Of a stretch of 11,183 nt of DNA, positions 6,895-11,183 are shown one piece after another. The DNA is from Azonexaceae bacterium (GTDB lineage Bacteria; Pseudomonadota; Gammaproteobacteria; Burkholderiales; Rhodocyclaceae). The position numbers and the translations under genes were made by a program. Every line of letters begins with the position of its first letter. Position 1 is the first letter of the stretch. Location: positions 1-11,183 of the forward strand of contig SSTB01000031.1 of assembly GCA_009469665.1 (NCBI GenBank), written 5' to 3'. The notes under the pieces are model-generated. The model saw only the letters and a list, made by a program, of their open reading frames with translations. It was not told the origin of the DNA and made no database searches.

Positions 6895-7365
6895 GTGATG
6901 AATCCTAACGACGCTGTGGAAAAACCCGTCTCCCAAATCCCTGTACTGCCCAGGCAGAAATTTTCCAGCGGGAAATTGGCAAGTTAGAGCGGGGTAAGGT
7001 TAGTGGGAAACCCGCAGTTTCGGTTACCCGCCACGCCCGCAGGTGGCTTCGGCGCGCTGGTTGAGGGCGCGGGGGGTGGTCATTGGCTCCGCCTCACCGC
7101 GCGTACCTGCTTTCGACTAGTAGTCAGTCACACAGGTTTGCGTGGATGCCGAGGCGCGCCGAACATAGCGCAACCTGTGTGACTGACTACTAGGTTGCCG
7201 TGCGGGTCTATGAGATCTCCATGCTCGAAATGTTGCGCAATCATACCCGTACTGCATGTTGTGCGGTAAGAGCGGATTGCCGGACCACACCATGCCGTGG
7301 CCGGCGCAGGTAGCGTTCCATCGAGTGTGGCTTTTGGCGGGGTGCTCCCGACGAAGCTGGCAGAT
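6895..7365. other. 471-bp gene-poor stretch between the exported-protein gene and hda
   Basis: This region has no gene I can support. It contains a small hairpin TTTCC-AGCG-GGAAA (6962-6975), a nested palindrome with GGGTAA/TTACCC outer arms (6992-6997/7024-7029) and GAAAC/GTTTC inner arms (7007-7011/7017-7021), and the large TA-bounded hairpin at 7118-7192. The part from 7194 to 7365, directly downstream of hda, shows nothing recognisable and no intrinsic terminator for hda. Confidence 0.5.
7118..7192. mobile_element. IS630/mariner-type MITE candidate with 19-bp perfect terminal inverted repeats
   Basis: GTAGTCAGTCACACAGGTT (7120-7138) is perfectly repeated in inverted orientation at 7172-7190, and the pairing continues for GCG after a one-base bulge. 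Each end abuts a TA dinucleotide inside CTAG (7117-7120 and 7190-7193). TA duplication and a CTAG target preference are known for IS630-family elements, so a 71-bp non-autonomous derivative fits. The centre holds the 8-bp palindrome GGCGCGCC (7153-7160) and is too short for a gene. Lying downstream of hda, it would also make a strong hairpin in transcripts from either strand. The parent transposon is not in the window. Confidence 0.6.
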
Positions 7366-8022
7366 TCACCGCTTCACTTCCTGGGGCTTCAGCAGTTCCC
7401 GTAGCAGCGGCAGGGTGAGGGCGCGTTTGTGTTCCAGGGTGTAGCGGTCCAGGGCGACGACGAAGGCGGAGAGGGTGCGCATGTCGCGGGGGGCGTGGCG
7501 CAGCAGGTAGCTGATGGCTTCCGGCGTCAGCTTCAATGCCCGCTCTTTGGCCTGGGTGGCAAGGGCGGCGGCTTTCTCGGCGTCGGAGAGTGCTTGCAGG
7601 CGGTAGATGAGGCCCGATCCCAGGCGGGTGCGCAGGTCTTCGCGCAGGGGCAGGTGGGCGGGGGGCTGGGGGGCGGCGGTCAGCAGCCGGCCGCCGGCCG
7701 CCTTGCTGCGGTTGAAGGCGTTGAAAAGGGCGATCTGGCCGTCGCCGTCGAGGGCATCGACGTGATCGACGGCGAGGGCGGCGGCTTGGGGCAGTGTGGC
7801 GAGGTCCGGGTCGGCGGCGGCGTCGATGTAGGTGAAGCCGCTGGCCTTGAGCAGGTGGCTGCGCCCGCAGCCGGCTTCGCCCCACAGGCAGAAGGAAAAC
7901 TCCCCCCGCTCATCGGCCAGCCAGGCGGTGAAGGCCGCCAGGGTCTCGCCATTGCCGCCGGGAACGAAGTTGTCCAGGCTGGGGGGGCTTTCCGGCAGGA
8001 GGTCGAGGAGCAGCTGGCGCAT
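7366..8022 (-). CDS. hda: DnaA regulatory inactivator Hda
   Basis: Hda, bound to the DNA-loaded beta clamp, stimulates ATP hydrolysis by DnaA and so prevents re-initiation of replication. The 218-residue length fits a protein consisting only of the DnaA-like AAA+ module. Residues 3-8 (QLLLDL) are the N-terminal clamp-binding motif. The P-loop region is WGEAGCGRSHLLKA (47-60), the Walker B/sensor-1 stretch is LAVDHVDAL (83-91), the arginine-finger region is REDLRTRLGSGLIYRL (127-142), and the sensor-2 region is HAPRDMRTLSAFVVALDR (176-193). The start is ATG at 8022; no strong ribosome-binding site precedes it, consistent with low expression. It is divergent from the Hsp20 genes. I recall hda lying just before the HAD gene and pcnB in betaproteobacteria; here an accessory patch of about 2 kb separates them. 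Confidence 0.93.
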   Translation of the reverse strand: MRQLLLDLLPESPPSLDNFVPGGNGETLAAFTAWLADERGEFSFCLWGEAGCGRSHLLKASGFTYIDAAADPDLATLPQAAALAVDHVDALDGDGQIALFNAFNRSKAAGGRLLTAAPQPPAHLPLREDLRTRLGSGLIYRLQALSDAEKAAALATQAKERALKLTPEAISYLLRHAPRDMRTLSAFVVALDRYTLEHKRALTLPLLRELLKPQEVKR

Positions 8023-8046
8023 GGGAGCAGGCGGGGCAGGGGGCGA

Positions 8047-8077
8047 ATCTTATCACCGCGGCGATGCCCTCTTGAAA
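8047..8077 (-). promoter_or_regulatory. candidate hda promoter (extended -10)
   Basis: On the minus strand TGATAAGAT (8055-8047) is an extended -10 (TGnTAAGAT), and TTTCAA (8077-8072) is a poor -35 with a 19-base spacer. Initiation near 8040 would give a leader of about 18 bases to the hda ATG. The -35 overlaps, on the opposite strand, the sigma-32 -35 of the Hsp20 genes. Assignment is by consensus only. Confidence 0.4.
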
Positions 8078-8099
8078 CCGCGGAGGGGGCACCCATATC
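8071..8099 (+). promoter_or_regulatory. sigma-32 heat-shock promoter for the Hsp20 pair
   Basis: CTTGAAA (8071-8077) followed by ACCCATAT (8091-8098) after 13 bases closely matches the sigma-32 (RpoH) consensus CTTGAAA-(11-16)-CCCCATnT: the full -35 and 7 of 8 positions of the -10. It lies 51 bases before the first Hsp20 start, giving a leader of about 45 bases. The leader contains a small GTCC-GCTT-GGAC hairpin (8121-8132) just before the AGGAGG site. No clear ROSE or fourU thermometer is seen. Confidence 0.8.
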
Positions 8100-8149
8100 G
8101 GGTCCATGGGCGGGCGCCGCGTCCGCTTGGACTTCAGGAGGAGAGACTT

Positions 8150-8590
8150 ATGTTCTACCGTACCGTTTTTCCGCGTGACGTGTTTTCCGAGTTGGAGCGC
8201 CTGCAGCGCGAATTGCAGCAGAATTTCGAGGCGTCCCCCAGTATCCGGGGGGGTGGCCGGAGCGGCTTCCCTGCCATCAATGTGAGCAGCGGGCCCGAGT
8301 CCGTCGAGATTCACGCCTTCGCCCCGGGGCTCGATCCTGCCGCCATCGACGTGCAACTGGAAAAGGGGGTTCTGACCCTCTCCGGAGAACGCGCTTCCGT
8401 GCTGCCGCCCGCCGACGCGCGCGCCACGGCGCATATCGACGAGCGCTTCGCCGGTCGCTTCCGGCGCGTCGTCACCCTGCCCGAAGACATCGACCCCAAC
8501 GGGGTCAGCGCCCGCTACCGGGACGGCGTGCTCCAAGTGAGCGTGCCTCGCCGTGCCGCGGTCCAGCCCCGGCGCATCGCCGTCGAATGA
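8150..8590 (+). CDS. small heat shock protein, Hsp20/alpha-crystallin family (first of tandem pair)
   Basis: A 146-residue ATP-independent holdase that binds unfolding proteins during heat stress. It has a short N-terminal arm (MFYRTVFPRDVFSELERLQREL), then the alpha-crystallin domain from about residue 42: FPAINVSSGPESVEIHAFAPGLDPAAIDVQLEKGVLTLSGER, and later RFRRVVTLPEDIDPNGVSARYRDGVLQVSVP with the family's A-x-x-x-x-GVL motif. The C-terminus RRIAVE provides the I-x-V oligomerisation motif. ATG at 8150 has a strong AGGAGGAG site upstream. The second Hsp20 gene follows after 16 bases, so both should be transcribed from the sigma-32 promoter at 8071-8099. The two proteins are only distantly similar, so they may form mixed oligomers or handle different clients (inference). 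Confidence 0.96.
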   Translation: MFYRTVFPRDVFSELERLQRELQQNFEASPSIRGGGRSGFPAINVSSGPESVEIHAFAPGLDPAAIDVQLEKGVLTLSGERASVLPPADARATAHIDERFAGRFRRVVTLPEDIDPNGVSARYRDGVLQVSVPRRAAVQPRRIAVE

Positions 8591-8606
8591 CCCGAAGGAG
8601 AATGCC

Positions 8607-8981
8607 ATGACCCAGATTTCCGCCACCCCCGCTCAAACCCCGCGCCAAGCACCCAGCCTCGTCCCGCCGGTGGACGTGGTCGAAGACACCGCCGGGATCA
8701 CCCTTTACGCCGACTTGCCGGGGGTGCCCAAGGATCGCCTCCACCTTCATGTCGAGGCCGATACTCTGACCATCGAAGGCGAGATCGCCCTGGAAGCCCC
8801 GGCCGGCAGCGAAGCGACCCATGCCGAAGTGAGCCTGCCGCGCTATCGCCGGGTCTTCAGTCTTTCGCGGGAACTCGACCCGGACCGGGTCAGCGCCGAA
8901 TTCACCCAGGGCGTGCTGACCCTGCGCATCCCCAAAGCGCAGCAGGCCCTGCCACGGCGCATCGAAATCGCGGTGGAGTGA
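8607..8981 (+). CDS. small heat shock protein, Hsp20/alpha-crystallin family (second of tandem pair)
   Basis: A 124-residue holdase paralogous to its upstream neighbour. Residues 1-18 form a short flexible Gln/Pro-rich arm. The alpha-crystallin domain starts at about residue 19 (LVPPVDVVEDTAGITLYADLPGVPKDRLHLHVEADTLTIEGE) and ends with YRRVFSLSRELDPDRVSAEFTQGVLTLRIPK, with the GVL motif intact. The C-terminal RRIEIAVE carries the classic I-x-I motif. Start ATG at 8607, with GAAGGAG 6 bases upstream; an out-of-frame ATG at 8602 lies in the same leader. Pairs of this kind (a longer Hsp20 followed by a short one beginning with an unstructured arm) are common in proteobacteria. It is followed by a hairpin at 8998-9020. 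Confidence 0.96.
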   Translation: MTQISATPAQTPRQAPSLVPPVDVVEDTAGITLYADLPGVPKDRLHLHVEADTLTIEGEIALEAPAGSEATHAEVSLPRYRRVFSLSRELDPDRVSAEFTQGVLTLRIPKAQQALPRRIEIAVE

Positions 8982-8997
8982 GGATTTCTTGGAGTGC

Positions 8998-9020
8998 CCG
9001 CTTGCCTGCCCGGCAAGCGG
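8998..9020. terminator. hairpin between the convergent hsp20 and peptidase genes
   Basis: CCGCTTGCC-TGCCC-GGCAAGCGG is a perfect 9-bp GC-rich stem with a 5-base loop, placed between the Hsp20 stop (8981) and the stop of the convergent peptidase gene (9031). It would form in transcripts from both strands. No T-run follows on either side, so it may be a mixed or RNA-stabilising terminator. Confidence 0.5.
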
Positions 9021-9030
9021 CAACGCGCTG

Positions 9031-9639
9031 TCACCCAAAAACCGGGGTGCCGGTGCCGCGCCGGGCGCGCAGTTCCGCGAGCATGTCCCTCTCGCTCATG
9101 GAAGCCGCCCAGGTGGGCCGCAACTGGTAGTGTGGCTGATCCACGATAGTCTTCCAGTTGCCGCCCCATTCCAGTCCCAGGTCTGCGCCCAGAACCCCCA
9201 CGGCCTTGTACTTCGGAGAGTCCGGCAGGTACTTGTTGCCTTCGAAGACGCCGATGTCGAAGGCGATGCCGAAATTGTGGTTGGAGTACCCAGCGCGGGC
9301 GTTGGTGACGCGCGGGCCGGGGGTGCTGCGGCCCTGGGCATACAGGGCGTCCTGCTCCTCGTAGGTGCGCAGGCCGCTGATGAGCCTGATGGTGATGCCC
9401 GCCGCCTGCGCCTTATGGACCAGCGCCCGCGCAATCGGCTGGACCTCGGGGAGCAGCGTGGCAATGGTTTTCTCGCTGCGGGGATCGACGGTATCGATGG
9501 CCTGTGCCGGTTCCTCGCCCTCGATGGTCGGTTTGACCAGCCGCTTGTAGATGGCACCCCAGGTTTCGGGCCCGGCTTTGCCGTCGACGCCGATGCCCAA
9601 TTTGGCCTGTATTGCCGCGATCATTTCATCGATGCGCAT
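9031..9639 (-). CDS. M15-family peptidoglycan peptidase (endolysin/VanY-like)
   Basis: A 202-residue zinc peptidase, with no signal peptide. Residues about 8-34 (AAIQAKLGIGVDGKAGPETWGAIYKRL) resemble a short peptidoglycan-binding domain 1 repeat. Residues about 85-172 are the M15 catalytic domain: SGLRTYEEQDALYAQGR (88-104), SNHNFGIAFDIGVF (119-132) with zinc ligands H121 and D128, and WGGNWKTIVDQPHYQL (158-173) with the third ligand H170. The family includes D,D-carboxypeptidases and L-alanyl-D-glutamate endopeptidases such as phage endolysins. The binding domain and missing export signal favour a phage-type lysin that depends on a holin, but no holin or other phage gene is seen. ATG at 9639 has AGGAG 6 bases upstream. 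It might also be a domesticated peptidoglycan recycling enzyme. Confidence 0.88.
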   Translation of the reverse strand: MRIDEMIAAIQAKLGIGVDGKAGPETWGAIYKRLVKPTIEGEEPAQAIDTVDPRSEKTIATLLPEVQPIARALVHKAQAAGITIRLISGLRTYEEQDALYAQGRSTPGPRVTNARAGYSNHNFGIAFDIGVFEGNKYLPDSPKYKAVGVLGADLGLEWGGNWKTIVDQPHYQLRPTWAASMSERDMLAELRARRGTGTPVFG

Positions 9640-9737
9640 GGTGAACTCCTGTGGAAGTGATGATCAATGGGAATCCGGAACTTGCGGTGGTGCGGAACCG
9701 GGAGCAGACAGTTGCATACTTTTCCGGCGGTGACCTG

Positions 9738-10148
9738 CTACTCGGCACCTTGACCGTCGTCCGTGGAGAACCAGAACTGCGGCAAGGCTTGTGATGTGGT
9801 ACGAAGCCAATGGGAAAAATCGGACCGGACCACGAATTCCGAGTCCAGCATGTCAGCTCTTGGCTCAGCCGCTGAGCGCACGACCGCGAGCAGATGTTCC
9901 AGTACCTCCGCGCGGAGCAGGACTGGAATTCCCCCGGGCGACGCAACGTAGCCCACGTAGGGGTAACCGGTGAGCGACTGGTCCTGCTTGATCCAACGCG
10001 GGTCCGCGCTCTGAAAGCGAAGGCCATCGACGATGATGCCGCGAGCCAAGGCCCGTGCAACGATCACGGGGGACTCAAGCCGCTCCCTCGCCCAAAGGGT
10101 GACGACATCCCAGAACTTGTAGCTTTCGACCAACTGGCTTGGTGTCAT
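9738..10148 (-). CDS. conserved hypothetical protein, function unknown
   Basis: A 136-residue, probably cytoplasmic protein with no signal peptide or membrane segment. The sequence is rich in aromatic and charged residues and begins MTPSQLVESYKFWDVVTLWARERLESPVIVARALARGIIVDGLRFQS. A glycine-rich middle (YPYVGYVASPGGIPVLLRAEVLEHLLAVV, 62-90) is followed by a Trp-containing end (DFSHWLRTTSQALPQFWFSTDD, 110-131). It looks like a genuine conserved family that I have a faint memory of, but I cannot name it or assign a function. The ATG at 10148 overlaps the stop of a 40-codon open frame (ATGA, 10148-10145), as in translationally coupled genes; no strong ribosome-binding site precedes it. Base composition is less GC-rich than the hda and hydratase genes. 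Confidence 0.7.
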   Translation of the reverse strand: MTPSQLVESYKFWDVVTLWARERLESPVIVARALARGIIVDGLRFQSADPRWIKQDQSLTGYPYVGYVASPGGIPVLLRAEVLEHLLAVVRSAAEPRADMLDSEFVVRSDFSHWLRTTSQALPQFWFSTDDGQGAE

Positions 10149-10267
10149 GGAATCCGATACTCATCGAAGGTGGGGATCGCCGGGGAAGCCACGTGGGTAG
10201 GCTGCCAACAGGTTTTGTGGCTCCCGAGCAGGCCGGCGGCCGTGATCGTGCTTGATCCGCATAGCAT
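10145..10267 (-). pseudogene. short ORF or 3' remnant of a gene coupled to the conserved hypothetical
   Basis: An open frame of 40 codons ends in TGA overlapping the ATG of the next gene. Its C-terminal part (SHKTCWQPTHVASPAIPTFDEYRIP) uses mostly G or C in third positions and looks like real protein. The frame is closed by TAA just before the ATG at 10267, and no ribosome-binding site is visible. The simplest reading is a truncated gene whose 5' part was lost; a small intact gene is the alternative. I do not recognise the product. Confidence 0.35.
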
Positions 10268-10450
10268 AGGTTAGCATGACGTTCGTGTCGAGATGTCCGG
10301 CGTGGCTCCGTCGGGGGGGGCCAAGGATGCCGGGGGGGCCCGCGAAGATTTTTTCTGTGCGGGGTGCCGGAGTTGGCAGTGGGTCGGGAACGTGACCCGA
10401 AGGCGTGATAGCGCCATACTGGCCCGCTCCTCTTATTCCTTGCCGACTCC
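10268..10450. other. gene-free stretch with two long G tracts before the hydratase gene
   Basis: It contains runs of eight (10313-10320) and seven (10332-10338) G on the plus strand and a run of six T (10349-10354). A weak promoter candidate for the downstream gene is GTGACC (10392-10397) with CATACT (10415-10420), 17 bases apart. No ORF with acceptable start signals is seen here. Confidence 0.4.
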
Positions 10451-11183
10451 GTGAAAGCTGCCAGCTTCTTCCTTGCCCAGTGTCTTGCTCTCGCCTGCGC
10501 CCGGGCGGATTGCCCCACGGACCTCGAGATGGCCGCTCTGGCCGCCCGCTACGTGGCTCGGGAGCCCCTGCCGCTTCCCCCTGGCCTGAGCCTCGCCGAT
10601 GCCGCCTGCGGGCGCGACAAGCTTGCGGCCTTTCTCGCTCAGGCCTACGGGCCGCCGGTGGGGTACAAGGCGGCCCTTACCAACCCGGTCGTGCAGAAGC
10701 GCTTTGGTGCCGACCAGCCGGTGCGGGGCACGCTGTTTCGCGGCATGCTGCTGGCGGAGGGGGCCGAGGTGCCGGCGGCCTATGGGGCACGGCCGGTGTT
10801 CGAAGCCGATCTGGTGGTGGAAGTGGCCGATCCGGCCCTGGCCATGGCCCGTAACGCGGACGAAGCGCGGCGCTTCCTGGGGCGCCTATACCCCTTCATC
10901 GAACTCGCCGACCTGATGGTGGATGACCCCTCCCGCCTCGACGCCGCAGGCATCGTCCTGCTCAATGCCGGCGCCCGTCTCGGGGTGCTGGGGGCGCCCC
11001 TGCCCTTGCCGTCTCCACAGGCACTGGCTGCCATGACCGTGCGCCTCTTGGACGTCGAGGGGCAGGAAATCGAAGCGGCGCCGGGCACGGCCATCCTAAG
11101 CCATCCCCTGCAAGCCGCGCTGTGGCTGGCCCGTGATCTGGCGGCGGCGGGAATTCCGCTGCGCAAGGGCGATTTATTGAGTC
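10451..11183 (+). CDS. 2-keto-4-pentenoate hydratase / fumarylacetoacetase-family protein with signal-peptide-like N-terminus (3' end outside window)
   Basis: The 244 visible codons encode most of a hydratase of the MhpD/HpaH type (fumarylacetoacetase superfamily), which adds water to 2-oxo-4-enoates in aromatic ring-cleavage pathways. Evidence: VGYKAALTNPVVQKRFG (about 73-89), RGTLFRGMLL, the metal-site stretches VFEADLVVEV (117-126) and YPFIELADLMVDD (146-158), IVLLNAGARLGV and the end block HPLQAALWLARDLAAAGIPLRKGDLLS. The start GTG at 10451 gives MKAASFFLAQCLALACARA, which looks like a signal peptide cleaved before D20; such hydratases are normally cytoplasmic. No ribosome-binding site precedes the GTG. 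An internal ATG at 10529 would remove the signal but also lacks one. If exported, its substrate is unclear; no ring-cleavage partner gene is in the window. About 10-25 residues are probably missing at the C-terminus. Confidence 0.85.
   Translation, partial: MKAASFFLAQCLALACARADCPTDLEMAALAARYVAREPLPLPPGLSLADAACGRDKLAAFLAQAYGPPVGYKAALTNPVVQKRFGADQPVRGTLFRGMLLAEGAEVPAAYGARPVFEADLVVEVADPALAMARNADEARRFLGRLYPFIELADLMVDDPSRLDAAGIVLLNAGARLGVLGAPLPLPSPQALAAMTVRLLDVEGQEIEAAPGTAILSHPLQAALWLARDLAAAGIPLRKGDLLS

Noticed and set aside
6900..6990. Possible attC site with CCTAAC and GTTAG ends near the start of the exported-protein gene
   Set aside because: The inner arms are not symmetrically placed relative to the ends, and both core sequences deviate at the last position.
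7024..7083. 19-codon minus-strand ORF (MTTPRALNQRAEATCGRGG) with a GAGG sequence upstream
   Set aside because: Too short to support without homologues, and it ends inside a palindrome; could be chance.
8100..8149. RNA thermometer (ROSE or fourU) in the Hsp20 leader
   Set aside because: Only a 4-bp GTCC/GGAC hairpin is visible and the AGGAGG site is not clearly paired with U-rich or UYGCU sequence.
10381..10400. Short palindrome GGGTC/GACCC before the hydratase gene as a regulator site
   Set aside because: Five base pairs with an alternative TCGGG/CCCGA pairing; common by chance in GC-rich DNA.

Overview
The window looks like chromosomal DNA of a GC-rich betaproteobacterium, with Rhodocyclales the best guess. 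The reasons are the high GC, the protein sequences, and the block hda / HAD-IB hydrolase / pcnB / folK / panB, an arrangement I recall from betaproteobacteria; the pcnB-folK-panB part is also found in E. coli. The species assignment is inference.

Left half (1-5207), all read leftwards. In order of transcription: an HAD-IB phosphatase-like hydrolase (5207-4545), pcnB (4500-3157), folK (3160-2684, 4-base overlap with pcnB), a DUF486 four-helix membrane protein (2447-2100), a soluble CZB-type chemoreceptor (2076-949) and panB (772 to beyond position 1). The DUF486 and chemoreceptor genes sit between folK and panB. A 135-bp element with imperfect terminal inverted repeats and a TCA duplication (811-951) lies exactly at the chemoreceptor stop codon, just before panB.

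Middle (5208-7365). An accessory patch separates the HAD-pcnB-folK block from hda. It holds a rightward VapBC/FitAB-type toxin-antitoxin operon (5353-5990) whose predicted -10 box lies inside a palindrome, and a palindrome cluster (6055-6135). It also holds a visibly AT-richer leftward gene for an exported protein of unknown function with a BamE/SmpA-like C-terminus (6894-6145). A gene-poor stretch follows, ending in a 71-bp IS630-MITE-like hairpin bounded by TA (7118-7192).

Right half (7366-11183). hda (8022-7366, leftward) is divergent from two tandem Hsp20 genes (8150-8590 and 8607-8981). The Hsp20 pair has a near-consensus sigma-32 promoter whose -35 box doubles, on the other strand, as a candidate -35 for hda. 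Next come an M15-family peptidase with an endolysin-like layout (9639-9031) and a conserved hypothetical gene (10148-9738) that overlaps a short ORF or gene remnant (10267-10145). Last is the 5' part of a hydratase/fumarylacetoacetase-family gene with an unexpected signal-peptide-like N-terminus (10451 to the window end).

The housekeeping genes cover pantothenate and folate synthesis, RNA polyadenylation, control of DnaA and proteostasis. I found no tRNA, rRNA, CRISPR array or complete transposase gene. Nothing here amounts to a demonstrably new multi-gene system. The most notable items are the two non-autonomous mobile-element candidates, the shared sigma-32/hda promoter region, the CZB chemoreceptor placed inside a biosynthetic operon, and the exported hydratase-like protein.
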